A DNA stretch of 64,000 nucleotides, taken from contig CALETE010000040.1 of the NCBI GenBank assembly GCA_937920085.1, positions 33,047-97,046 on the forward strand. The letters are read 5' to 3'. Every line of letters begins with the position of its first letter. Positions within the stretch are counted from its first letter, which is position 1. Of this stretch, positions 51,509-60,374 are shown one piece after another. Position numbers and translations under genes: made by a program. The DNA is from an uncultured Alphaproteobacteria bacterium (GTDB lineage Bacteria > Pseudomonadota > Alphaproteobacteria > Caulobacterales > Caulobacteraceae). Under the pieces are notes generated by a model. It saw nothing but the letters and a program-made list of their open reading frames with translations. It was not told where the DNA came from and did not search any database.

Positions 51509-53713
51509 ATGACGACCGCATCGCAGCTCGACCAAAAAACTGCCGAGCCGATGAGCTGCCAATTGGTCCTGGACCCGGCGCTAGCAACCTCTCCGCAGCG
51601 CTTTTTCAACAGGGAACTGTCTTGGCTCGCCTTCAATGAACGTGTCTTTGATGAAAGCCGCAACCCGCGCCATCCCTTGCTTGAGCGCCTGCGGTTCTTA
51701 TCCATTTCAGCGAACAACCTTGATGAATTCTACATGGTGCGTGTGGCTGGCCTGAAAGCCCAGGTCCGCGAGAGCGTGCGAGTCTTGAGCCAGGATGGCC
51801 TAACGCCAGCCGAACAGCTTGAGCAGGTCAATGCCCATGCCGCCCAGCTTATGGGTCATCAGCAGGATCGCTGGCGGAAACTGGCGGTAGAGTTGGCTTC
51901 AGAAGGCCTAAAGGTTGTCACCCCGTCTGAAGTCACGGCTGCTGAAAAGGCGGCGATTGAAGACACCTTTCTGACAAGGGTCTTCCCAGTCCTCACACCG
52001 CTGGCCATAGACCCGGCACATCCATTTCCCTTCATTCCCAACCTTGCCTTCTCACTGGTGATGAAAATCCGCCGGAAGAGCGACGGGCGCCTGCTTTTCG
52101 CCCTTGTACCGATTCCAGCTCAGGTGGCGCGGTTCTGGGAACTGCCTCAGCAGGGGCGCAGGAAGAAGGGGGACCACAGGTTCATTACCCTAGAGAGCCT
52201 GGTTGCCCTGTTCTACGACAAGCTTTTCCCGGGATGCGATGTGGCAGGTGTCGGCGTCTTTCGTCTGATCCGCGACTCAGATGTGGAAATCGAAGAAGAA
52301 GCCGAAGACCTGGTTCGGGAATTCGAGGCCGCCCTAAAACAGCGGCGGCTAGGCTCGGTGGTCCGGGTCGAAATTGAAGCTGCAATGCCCAAGGAGTTGC
52401 GAGACTTCATCTGCCACAATCTGCACGCGCAAAAGGATGACATCATCCTGATTGATGGCCTGCTGGGTCTGGATGAACTGAGCCAACTTATCCCAGCCGA
52501 TCGCTCAGATTTGAAGTTCAAAGCCTTCGAACCGCGCTTCCCTGAGCGCATTCGCGATCACGCCGGGGATTGTTTTGCGGCAATCCGGGAAAAAGACATT
52601 CTCGTCCACCATCCCTTCGAGAGCTTCGACGTGGTCGTCCAGTTCCTGCGCCAGGCGGCGCGGGATCCCAATGTTCTAGCGATCAAGCAAACCCTCTATC
52701 GCACCTCTAAGGACAGCCCCATTGTCGCAGCGCTGATTGAAGCGGCCGAAAACGGCAAGAACGTCACGGCTCTGGTCGAGATCAAAGCCCGCTTCGACGA
52801 AGAAGCGAATATGAAATGGGCTCGCGATCTGGAACGCGCCGGCGTCCACGTGGTTTTCGGCTTTGTGGAATACAAGACCCACGCCAAGCTATCCATTGTG
52901 GTGCGCAAAGAAGGCGACACCCTTCGCACCTATTGTCACTTTGGAACGGGCAATTACCACCCGGTGACAGCGCGTATTTACACCGACCTCTCGCTCTTCA
53001 CCTGCGATCCAGCCATGGCTCGCGATTCCGCACGACTTTTCAACTACATCACGGGATACGCGCGGCCAGATACACTGGAGAAGTTGTCGTTTTCCCCTGT
53101 GACCATGAAGCCCGACCTCCTTCGCCTGATCGCCAAAGAGGCAGACAATGCCCGCGCAGGTAAGCCAGCCGCCATTTGGTCGAAATTGAACGCACTTGTA
53201 GATCCCCAGATTATCGACGCCCTCTACGCCGCCAGCCAAGCCGGGGTACAAATTGAGTTGATCGTTCGCGGCATTTGTTGCCTGAGGCCAGGCCTGCCCG
53301 GCCTTTCGGAAAACATCCAGGTAAAATCCATTGTCGGCCGCTTCCTTGAGCATGCGCGCATCGTGGCCTTTGCGAATGGCGCACCTATGCCGTCCTCTGA
53401 GTCTCGGATCTTTATTTCGTCTGCGGACTGGATGCCTCGCAATCTCGACCGACGTGTGGAGGCCCTAACGCCCGTAGAAAACCCCACGGTGCACCAGCAG
53501 GTTCTGCAACAGATCCTGGTGGCGAACCTCAAGGACGAAGCTCAAAGCTGGATCCTAGACTCCCACGGCCACTATGCCCGCGATGCCTCTTGGGACCATC
53601 CTGGTGCCTTTTCCGCCCATGAGTATTTCATGACCAATCCGAGCCTCTCGGGGCGCGGACAGAAGGTCAAGGATATGCCCCGCGCGATTGATCATGTGGC
53701 CTCCCGGGCCTAA
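51509..53713 (+). CDS. ppk: Polyphosphate kinase 1
   Basis: Makes polyphosphate from ATP. From ATG 51509 (GGGAG about 11 bases upstream) it has 734 residues, the usual distance from start to FFNRELSWLAFNERV; the frame also allows ATGs at 51422 and 51431, overlapping or abutting the hdaA stop. Motifs are LRFLSISANNLDEFYMVRVAGL, FPFIPNLAFSL, the phospho-acceptor histidine region EYKTHAKLSIVVR, HFGTGNYHPVTARIYTDLSL, and the second catalytic His in RFLEHARIVAFANGA. ppx follows, so synthesis and breakdown are co-encoded. Confidence 0.94.
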   Translation: MTTASQLDQKTAEPMSCQLVLDPALATSPQRFFNRELSWLAFNERVFDESRNPRHPLLERLRFLSISANNLDEFYMVRVAGLKAQVRESVRVLSQDGLTPAEQLEQVNAHAAQLMGHQQDRWRKLAVELASEGLKVVTPSEVTAAEKAAIEDTFLTRVFPVLTPLAIDPAHPFPFIPNLAFSLVMKIRRKSDGRLLFALVPIPAQVARFWELPQQGRRKKGDHRFITLESLVALFYDKLFPGCDVAGVGVFRLIRDSDVEIEEEAEDLVREFEAALKQRRLGSVVRVEIEAAMPKELRDFICHNLHAQKDDIILIDGLLGLDELSQLIPADRSDLKFKAFEPRFPERIRDHAGDCFAAIREKDILVHHPFESFDVVVQFLRQAARDPNVLAIKQTLYRTSKDSPIVAALIEAAENGKNVTALVEIKARFDEEANMKWARDLERAGVHVVFGFVEYKTHAKLSIVVRKEGDTLRTYCHFGTGNYHPVTARIYTDLSLFTCDPAMARDSARLFNYITGYARPDTLEKLSFSPVTMKPDLLRLIAKEADNARAGKPAAIWSKLNALVDPQIIDALYAASQAGVQIELIVRGICCLRPGLPGLSENIQVKSIVGRFLEHARIVAFANGAPMPSSESRIFISSADWMPRNLDRRVEALTPVENPTVHQQVLQQILVANLKDEAQSWILDSHGHYARDASWDHPGAFSAHEYFMTNPSLSGRGQKVKDMPRAIDHVASRA

Positions 53714-53765
53714 AGGTTTCGGCACCGGATATTGCCCCGAAATCGGGGCTGATTAGGAACACACC

Positions 53766-55238
53766 TTGCCGCCCAGCCGACGACAAGCCGCCGTAATCGA
53801 TATCGGCTCAAATTCTGTGCGTCTGGTGATCTATCGCATCGAAGGCCGGGCCATTTGGACCCTGTTCAACGAAAAGGCCTTGGCTGGCCTCGGTCGTGAT
53901 CTCGCCTCCACCAAATGCCTTTCCCCAGAGGGTGTGACAACGGCCCTAGCGGCTTTGCGCCGTTTCAAGCTTGTTCTCGAGGGGTGGAACACCAAGGATA
54001 TCTCCGTTGTCGCCACAGCCGCAGTGCGGGACTCCAAGGACGGTGGGGCGTTTGTCGCCAGGATTAGGGCCGAAACCGGCTTTGATGTTCGAATTCTGTC
54101 TGGTGAGGAAGAGGCACGATATGCCGCCTTGGGTGTTGTCGCCGGTCATCCATCAGCCCGCGGCGTTGTCGGCGATCTTGGGGGATCTAGTCTTGAGCTC
54201 ACACCACTGACGGCACCCAATGCCGGTGTCACCTTGCCCTTGGGGCCCTTTGCCCTAGGCGCGCCCCGCGCCATTGATGTGGACAAGGTTCGTAAGAAGG
54301 CTGAGGCCGCCCTCGCACCTGTCGCCAAGCAATTCACAGCGCCAGAATTTCATGCCGTTGGCGGCGCATGGCGCAATCTTGGCCTATTGCATATGGCCAT
54401 GGCAGACTATCCGCTTCACGTAGCCCACCAGTACGAAATGACCCGAACCGACGCCATCGACGTCGCCCGGTTCGTTGCGCGCCAATCGAAAATCTCGCTG
54501 GAAGGCATAGAAGGGCTATCGAAAAAGCGCTTCGACACCCTGCCCTACGCTGCTGTTGTCCTGGAAGCACTGATTGAAAATCTGTCCATTCAGACCGTCG
54601 TCGTTTCGGCATTCGGCCTCAGGGAAGGCCTACTCTTTGACGTCATGTCTGCAGATGATCAGGTCAATGATCCGCTGATCGCTGGATGCGAGGCTTTGAC
54701 GGCAGCGCCCGGGGGCTTTCCAAATCTCGGCCCTGCCCTTGAGGCCTGGGTGGCACCGATTTTTGCTGACCTTGGCAACCTATTTGGCGACCGCGACCCC
54801 ATCTTAATCGCCGCGGCAAGTCGTCTGGCAGACCTCGGTGCCAGATTACATCCTGACCACAGGGCCGACCTGGCCTTTGATCAGGTTTTGCGAGCGCCCA
54901 TTGCGGGCATGTCCCATGCAGAACGCGCTTTCCTGGCCTGCGCCGCTTTCTCGCGACACACTTCGGCGACGACGCACCCAGAGCAAAATGTCGTCGCTAG
55001 ATTATTGACGCCAGAGCGCCGTACCAGGGCGAGGCTCCTAGGTGCCGCGATCCGCTTAGGATGCGACATCGCCGGGCGAAATCCAGACCTGCTGCGTCAT
55101 CTGCACGTGGTGCTGCTACAAGATCGCATGCACCTGAGAGCCGACGCCGGGTGGAGCGACATGCTGCTAGGCGAACAGACCCTCAAACGCGCCAGCACCT
55201 TGGCTCAGGTGCTCAAGGTGAAGCTCGACCTGGGATAA
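53766..55238 (+). CDS. ppx: Exopolyphosphatase (Ppx/GppA family)
   Basis: Releases phosphate from polyphosphate, and in this family may also cleave pppGpp. It has 490 residues. The actin-like ATPase motifs are AVIDIGSNSVRLVIYRI, VVATAAVRDSKDG, ILSGEEEARYAALGV and VVGDLGGSSLEL; the HD-like C-terminal part follows from about residue 310. The start is TTG 53766 with AGGAA upstream; no ATG exists before the essential VIDIGSNS. It follows ppk by 52 bp. Confidence 0.93.
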   Translation: MPPSRRQAAVIDIGSNSVRLVIYRIEGRAIWTLFNEKALAGLGRDLASTKCLSPEGVTTALAALRRFKLVLEGWNTKDISVVATAAVRDSKDGGAFVARIRAETGFDVRILSGEEEARYAALGVVAGHPSARGVVGDLGGSSLELTPLTAPNAGVTLPLGPFALGAPRAIDVDKVRKKAEAALAPVAKQFTAPEFHAVGGAWRNLGLLHMAMADYPLHVAHQYEMTRTDAIDVARFVARQSKISLEGIEGLSKKRFDTLPYAAVVLEALIENLSIQTVVVSAFGLREGLLFDVMSADDQVNDPLIAGCEALTAAPGGFPNLGPALEAWVAPIFADLGNLFGDRDPILIAAASRLADLGARLHPDHRADLAFDQVLRAPIAGMSHAERAFLACAAFSRHTSATTHPEQNVVARLLTPERRTRARLLGAAIRLGCDIAGRNPDLLRHLHVVLLQDRMHLRADAGWSDMLLGEQTLKRASTLAQVLKVKLDLG

Positions 55239-55249
55239 GGATCTAGACC

Positions 55250-56236
55250 ATGCAGATTTTGATCGGCGCTCAGGCCTTCCAGCGCATTGCTGGACGCGTT
55301 GAGCATCTATTGAACGGACACGACATTATCACCCTGGCCGCGCCTGGAATATTTCAGCGCGCAGGACACGAGATACAAGCCGATCAAGTCGATCCCGATA
55401 TTATCTGGTCCAGTCTCGACCTCTACCAGGCTGGCCTGCTGCCGCACTTGCTGCGCAGCGTTCTGAAGGGATCCAATGGCAAGTGGATGCAGACCTTCAA
55501 TGCGGGCCTTGATGCCCCCGTTTTTCGTTCAATCCTTGAAAAAGGCGTTCGGATCACCAAGTCGGACGCCCAGTCTGTTCCCATCGCCGAATATGTTGTC
55601 GGTCACGGTATCAGCCTGCTCCTGCCCATTGCTCGGCAGGCCGAATTACAGTCCCAGCGGGTTTGGGCACCCACGCCCTACAAGGAAATTGGTCAGACGC
55701 GCTGGACTCTTGTTGGCTATGGCGCGATCGGCAAGGCGATCGCCACGCGGGTTAAGGCATTTGGTGCGCACGTTTCCGTCGTAAGGCGACAAACGACGAC
55801 TGATCCCATCGTCGATCAAGTGGTTGGCATGGACGCCATGGATGCCATCCTCCCGACCTCAGATGTCGTGGTGCTCGCGTGCGCCCTGAACGACCAAACA
55901 CGCAATTTGGCCAATGAGGCCTTCTTTGAGACCCTTCAACCAGGCTCAATACTCATCAATATCGGCCGTGGCGGACTGGTTGACGAAGATGCGCTTCGAA
56001 AGGGCCTGGACCACAATCGCCCAGCCCACGCCGTCCTCGACGTCTTTCAAGTGGAGCCCTTGCCTGTTGATCACTGGATGTGGGACCACCCCAAGGTTCG
56101 CATGTCGGCGCATACCTCAAATTCAGGGAATGGTGCAGCGGCTCGGGGAGATGACTTATTCGTCAACAACCTAACCCGGTTCATCGCGGGGGAAGCGCTC
56201 CTGAATGAGGCCTCTCCTGGGGAGGTCGGGATTTAG
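55250..56236 (+). CDS. D-isomer-specific 2-hydroxyacid dehydrogenase
   Basis: A 328-residue NAD(P)-dependent dehydrogenase of the D-2-hydroxyacid family. The Rossmann motif is LVGYGAIGKAIATRVKAFG. The catalytic Arg is in GRGGLVDEDAL, the Glu in DVFQVEPLPVDHW, and the His in RMSAHTSNS. VPIAEYVVGHGISLLLPIAR is the helix that flanks the active site. It follows ppx by 11 bp, so it is probably co-transcribed. The substrate is not predictable. The stop overlaps the convergent dedA stop by 4 bp. Confidence 0.9.
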   Translation: MQILIGAQAFQRIAGRVEHLLNGHDIITLAAPGIFQRAGHEIQADQVDPDIIWSSLDLYQAGLLPHLLRSVLKGSNGKWMQTFNAGLDAPVFRSILEKGVRITKSDAQSVPIAEYVVGHGISLLLPIARQAELQSQRVWAPTPYKEIGQTRWTLVGYGAIGKAIATRVKAFGAHVSVVRRQTTTDPIVDQVVGMDAMDAILPTSDVVVLACALNDQTRNLANEAFFETLQPGSILINIGRGGLVDEDALRKGLDHNRPAHAVLDVFQVEPLPVDHWMWDHPKVRMSAHTSNSGNGAAARGDDLFVNNLTRFIAGEALLNEASPGEVGI

Positions 56237-56871
56237 GCGCCTTGCTCAGCCCCCAGTAGGGCCGCATCAGCTCTTGCCTGGAGAACGTTTTCCTGACGCT
56301 TCAAGTAAATCGCAATGGCAAACATGATGCCTAGGCCGAGGGCCAAAGTCCCCCAGGCCAACACGCCCGCCATGCGATTAAATAGGCCGCCAAACCCATA
56401 GGCGCCATAACCAATTGCCGTGGCCCAAAGCAGCGCGCCTAGGCCGCTAAACGCCACAAAACGTCGGAAGGGCATTCTGTAGATTCCAGCCAGGACGGAT
56501 TGGTAGGTTCGAAGAACCGCGATGACGCGGCCGAAGAGAAGGATCTTTCCACCGTGGAATTGGAAAAGGTATTCACCCAATCGCATACGGGCCGGATTTA
56601 GGCCCACATGATGACCGTGGCGCATCAACAAGGGATATCCACCGCGACGGCCGATCCAGTAGCCGATGACCCCACCAACTGAGGTCGCAAGGGCCGAAAT
56701 CAAGATAATATCGATCACGTCGAGTTTGTGGGTGTGCTGTGCATAGACCGCAGCAGCGATCAACGCCGCCTCCCCCGGCAGAGGAAGTCCGACCGTTTGG
56801 AGTAGGATCAGGCCAAACACAGCCATGTAGCCGTAATGGGCTACAAATTCAGACAAATGAACAATGGTCAC
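56233..56871 (-). CDS. DedA family membrane protein
   Basis: A 212-residue inner-membrane protein of the DedA/SNARE-associated family, related to lipid flippases for undecaprenyl phosphate or phosphatidylethanolamine. Motifs are LLQTVGLPLPGEAALIAAAVYA, GGVIGYWIGRRGGYPLL and GGKILLFGRVIAVLRTYQSVLAGIYRMPFRRF, which holds the conserved FGRxIPxxR-type region. The start is a GTG at 56871. The short C-terminal tail is polar. It follows the yccF-like gene by 10 bp. Confidence 0.9.
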   Translation of the reverse strand: MTIVHLSEFVAHYGYMAVFGLILLQTVGLPLPGEAALIAAAVYAQHTHKLDVIDIILISALATSVGGVIGYWIGRRGGYPLLMRHGHHVGLNPARMRLGEYLFQFHGGKILLFGRVIAVLRTYQSVLAGIYRMPFRRFVAFSGLGALLWATAIGYGAYGFGGLFNRMAGVLAWGTLALGLGIMFAIAIYLKRQENVLQARADAALLGAEQGA

Positions 56872-56881
56872 AAGGAAGCTC

Positions 56882-57274
56882 TCAAATATTGACCACCGTC
56901 TTACCCACTGGCGCGAGAGAAATCACGGCAAGTTTTAGATGTTGTAGCCCAAACGGAATACCAATGATCGTAATGCATAGGGCCAAGCCCAGCAGAATAT
57001 GATGCAGGGCGAGATACCAACCTGCAAAAATGAACCAAATCACATTGAGAATGGCGCCTAAAGGGCCGGTTCCAATATCTGTCCCTCCGAAACCAGAGCG
57101 AGGCATCACTTGGCGCCCAAACGGCCAATAGCTGAAGCTCGCAATCCTGAAGGCCGCACTCGCCCAGGGCAGTCCCACAATCGTGATGGCCAAGAGGAGC
57201 CCAGCCAGGATCCAAAGGGACCCAGATATCCAGCCGCCCAAAATGAACCACAGACAATTCAAAATCAGGCGCAT
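56882..57274 (-). CDS. YccF domain-containing membrane protein
   Basis: A 130-residue inner-membrane protein with two YccF repeats. Each has the pattern ILNxxWFIxxGWxxxLxxxLxGLxLxITIxGxPxG: first LILNCLWFILGGWISGSLW to VGLPWASAAFRIASFSYWPFG, second ILNVIWFIFAGWYLALHHI to IGIPFGLQHLKLAVISLAP. The family has about four helices and no assigned function. It probably shares a transcript with dedA. Confidence 0.9.
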   Translation of the reverse strand: MRLILNCLWFILGGWISGSLWILAGLLLAITIVGLPWASAAFRIASFSYWPFGRQVMPRSGFGGTDIGTGPLGAILNVIWFIFAGWYLALHHILLGLALCITIIGIPFGLQHLKLAVISLAPVGKTVVNI

Positions 57275-57325
57275 GGAAGTCTCCTATCGCACCTTCAGAT
57301 GGGAGCGAGGTAGATCGGTTGCAAG

Positions 57326-58504
57326 CTAGGACACCGGTGGCTTTGGTGCGCGCCGCACTTCGACCACGCGAACGCGAACTCCATCTAAGACCAAGGCTAA
57401 TTCGCCACGCTTTAACCGAAGTGCATCCTCGCCAAAGGCTTCACGACGCCAGCCGATCAAGGCTGGCGTTGCGGCTTCATCGTCATTGGCGATCATTTCC
57501 AAGTCGGACACAGTGGCAATCAGTTTGGAAGCGACCCCGGCGTCTTCCGCGCGCGCCTTCAGCAGAACCTTGAGCAGTTCCACCACAGCGCCAGCAGCGG
57601 GTGACGATGATGTCCTCGGCTTATCAAGGACGGGAGCATAGGCCTCAGGATCCTTCAGGGCCTCCTTAATGGCGGCCAAAAGATCAGGTCCAAACCGCGA
57701 CCCGGAAAAGCCCTTTGGTACCGACCGCAATCTATCAACCTGCCCCGCATCCGTAGGTGCCTGGGTCGCCAGTTCATCAATCGCATCGTCTTTGAGGATA
57801 CGGCCGCGAGGTTGATCTCTTTGCTGCGCTGTGCGTTCCCGCCAGGCAGCGACAGCCTTGTAAACTGCAAGATATTTCGCCGTATTTTTTCGCGGACGAA
57901 GTCGCTTCCATGCGTTCTCAGGCTCGACGTCATAGAGCGCTGGATCGCAGAGGTTTTGCATTTCGTCGGTGACCCAGGCCAGGCGACCCTCTTTTTCGAG
58001 GCGCTGTTTCAGCATGGGATAGAGCCGCGCAAGGTGGGTTACGTCAGCTAAGGCGTAGGTCAATTGGGCATCGGTGAGCGGCCGGCGCGCCCAGTCCGTA
58101 AACCGGCTCGACTTATCCAGCTCAATCTTGAGCATGTGCCGAACCAGGGCGTCATAGGCGATCTGCTCACCGAAACCAGCCCCCATCCCCGCCACTTGGG
58201 TGTCGAATAGCGGACGAGGCATGGCCTTGAGATTGTGGAAGATTTCCACGTCCTGCCGGGCAGCGTGAAAGACCTTATCGATCGATGGGTCGCGAAGCAC
58301 CTGCAGGAATGGTTCAAGATCCATCCCCTCCGCTAAGGGGTCAATTACCGCCTCAGCATCAGGGGTTGCGGCCTGGATCAGGCACAGCATTGGCCAGTAG
58401 GTTGTCTCGCGCATGAACTCTGTGTCCACGGCGACAAAGGGCTGGCCCTTGATCTTGTCACAGAACGCCTGCAGTTCGGCGGTGGTTGTAATTGGCGTCA
58501 TCAT
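57326..58504 (-). CDS. rnd: Ribonuclease D
   Basis: A 3'-5' exoribonuclease for tRNA maturation, 392 residues. The DEDD exonuclease domain shows FVAVDTEFMRETTYWPMLCLIQ (Exo I), KVFHAARQDVEIFHNL (Exo II) and TYALADVTHLARLYPML (Exo III). HRDC domains follow: KYLAVYKAVAAWRERTAQQRDQPRGRILKDDAIDEL-type text at about 210-250, and a second helical region. The last 60 residues, with VASKLIATVSDLEMIAND and GWRREAFGEDALRLKRGE, are typical of alphaproteobacterial Rnd. It diverges from purM. Confidence 0.94.
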   Translation of the reverse strand: MMTPITTTAELQAFCDKIKGQPFVAVDTEFMRETTYWPMLCLIQAATPDAEAVIDPLAEGMDLEPFLQVLRDPSIDKVFHAARQDVEIFHNLKAMPRPLFDTQVAGMGAGFGEQIAYDALVRHMLKIELDKSSRFTDWARRPLTDAQLTYALADVTHLARLYPMLKQRLEKEGRLAWVTDEMQNLCDPALYDVEPENAWKRLRPRKNTAKYLAVYKAVAAWRERTAQQRDQPRGRILKDDAIDELATQAPTDAGQVDRLRSVPKGFSGSRFGPDLLAAIKEALKDPEAYAPVLDKPRTSSSPAAGAVVELLKVLLKARAEDAGVASKLIATVSDLEMIANDDEAATPALIGWRREAFGEDALRLKRGELALVLDGVRVRVVEVRRAPKPPVS

Positions 58505-58572
58505 TTAGCTATAGCCCGCCCTGGCCCCGAGTCTGCAACCCCGCAAGCAAATTTCTTGAAAGTCTTACAGTT

Positions 58573-59598
58573 ATGAGCGACCGGCAAAACGGCCTGACAT
58601 ATGCCCAGGCAGGTGTGGATATCGATGCAGGCAATGCCTTGATCGAGAAAATCAAACCCCTCGCAAAGGCAACCCGGCGCCCCGGGGCTGATGCGGCCCT
58701 TGGCGGTTTTGGTGCGCTTTTCGATCTTAAAGCTGCCGGATTTTCAGATCCGCTCTTGGTCTCGACGACAGATGGCGTTGGAACCAAACTCAAGGTTGCC
58801 ATCGAAACCGGCCTCCACGACACGGTCGGGATCGACCTCGTGGCCATGTGCGTCAATGATCTCTTGGCCCAGGGTGCCGAGCCCCTCCTCTTTCTGGATT
58901 ACTTTGCCACTGGAAAACTCAATGTGGACGAGGCCGCTCGGGTTGTCGGCGGTATCGCAGAGGGCTGTAAGCTGGCGGGGTGCGCCCTGGTCGGTGGCGA
59001 AACGGCGGAAATGCCGGGCATGTACGGCGAGGGAGACTATGACCTCGCTGGTTTCTCGGTCGGTGCCGTCGAGCGTGGCGCTGTCCTCCCGCGGATGGAC
59101 GCACAAGCCACTGGGGACGTGATTATTGGCCTTGGCTCCTCAGGCCCGCACTCCAACGGCTATTCCCTGGTACGCCGGGTCGTTGAGCGCTCGGGTCTAG
59201 CATGGACCGCGCCTGCCCCCTTCGCTCCAGATCAAACCCTGGCGGAGGCTTTGATGGCCCCGACCCGGATCTACATCAAATCCGTGCTGCCACAGATTAA
59301 GGCTGGCCGGGTCAAGGGGTGCGCTCACATCACCGGCGGCGGTCTCATCGAAAATCCACCTCGGGCTATCGACGCTAGCCTCCAGGCTGAGTTTGACTGG
59401 AACGCCTGGCCCCTGCCCGCCGTATTCGCCTGGTTACAGACCGAAGGCGGGATCAGCGACCATGAACTGCGTCGGACCTTTAACTGCGGCATCGGACTGA
59501 TATTGATTGTGGCACCACAGGATGCACCGGTTGTGCTCACGGAGCTATTGGCTGCCGGCGAAGACGCTTTTGTCTGCGGACAGCTCGTGGCCTCCTAG
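58573..59598 (+). CDS. purM: Phosphoribosylformylglycinamidine cyclo-ligase
   Basis: AIR synthetase of purine biosynthesis, 341 residues from ATG 58573. Motifs are LTYAQAGVDIDAGNALIEKIKP, STTDGVGTKLKVAIETG, IDLVAMCVNDLLAQGAEPLLFLDYFATG, GCALVGGETAEMPGMY, GLGSSGPHSNGYSLVRRV and HITGGGLIENPPR. purN, its common downstream partner, is absent: the stop overlaps by 4 bp the convergent enoyl-CoA hydratase gene. Confidence 0.96.
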   Translation: MSDRQNGLTYAQAGVDIDAGNALIEKIKPLAKATRRPGADAALGGFGALFDLKAAGFSDPLLVSTTDGVGTKLKVAIETGLHDTVGIDLVAMCVNDLLAQGAEPLLFLDYFATGKLNVDEAARVVGGIAEGCKLAGCALVGGETAEMPGMYGEGDYDLAGFSVGAVERGAVLPRMDAQATGDVIIGLGSSGPHSNGYSLVRRVVERSGLAWTAPAPFAPDQTLAEALMAPTRIYIKSVLPQIKAGRVKGCAHITGGGLIENPPRAIDASLQAEFDWNAWPLPAVFAWLQTEGGISDHELRRTFNCGIGLILIVAPQDAPVVLTELLAAGEDAFVCGQLVAS

Positions 59599-60374
59599 TT
59601 GCCCTGGAACCGCGCCGGCCGCTTTTGGTTGAAAGCTGCCACGCCCTCCCGGCGATCATTGGACGTGAAGAGCCGGTTGTATTCGCGCAGCTCAAGGTCC
59701 ATGGCCTGATCCAACGGCAAGACAGCGCCTGCCCGCACAACTGCTTTCACTGCGCGAATGGACATTGGTGCCTTGCTTGCGATCAGTTCGGCTCGAGCCA
59801 GGGCCTCGCTCACGAGCGTTTCCGGCTTACAGACCCGATTGACCAAACCAATGGACAAGGCCTCTGAGGCATCAACTGGCAGACCGCTCATCAACATGTC
59901 GGCGGCCCGTCGCTCGCCGACGGCGCGGGTTAAAAGCTGAGTGCCACCAAGCCCTGGGATAATCCCTAATCCAGCCTCGGGCAGGCCAATCTTGGCGGTT
60001 TCACTGGCCCAAGCAAAGTCGCAGGCCAGAGCCATTTCGGCACCACCCCCCATGGCCGCGCCGTTGATGGCGGCAATGATCGGAAAGGGGCAAGCAAGCT
60101 GCGCCCGGATCATATCTTCGAAGAGCTTGTGCTGCAGAGCCCAGGCCTCATCGGTCATGCCATCCCGTTCTTTGAGGTCAGCCCCCGCGCAGAAGAATCG
60201 CCCCTCCCCGGTCAACACCACGGCGCGAACATTGTGGTCACCGGCAAGGGCCAACCACAGACCCAAAAGCTCACGACCCATATCTGTCGACAGGGCGTTA
60301 GCCTGAGCCGGGCGCGACAGGGTGACCAAATGCACACCCTCTGTGGGCTCCAAAAGACTGAGTGTTTGGGTCAT
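59595..60374 (-). CDS. Enoyl-CoA hydratase/isomerase family protein
   Basis: A 259-residue crotonase-fold enzyme. The oxyanion-hole segments are GEGRFFCAGADLKERDG and IAAINGAAMGGGAEMALACDF; FAWASETAKIGLPEAGLGIIPGLGGTQLL carries the catalytic Glu region of true hydratases. It ends a coupled operon with an acyl-CoA dehydrogenase and a CoA-transferase, pointing to breakdown of an unidentified acid. Confidence 0.9.
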   Translation of the reverse strand: MTQTLSLLEPTEGVHLVTLSRPAQANALSTDMGRELLGLWLALAGDHNVRAVVLTGEGRFFCAGADLKERDGMTDEAWALQHKLFEDMIRAQLACPFPIIAAINGAAMGGGAEMALACDFAWASETAKIGLPEAGLGIIPGLGGTQLLTRAVGERRAADMLMSGLPVDASEALSIGLVNRVCKPETLVSEALARAELIASKAPMSIRAVKAVVRAGAVLPLDQAMDLELREYNRLFTSNDRREGVAAFNQKRPARFQGN

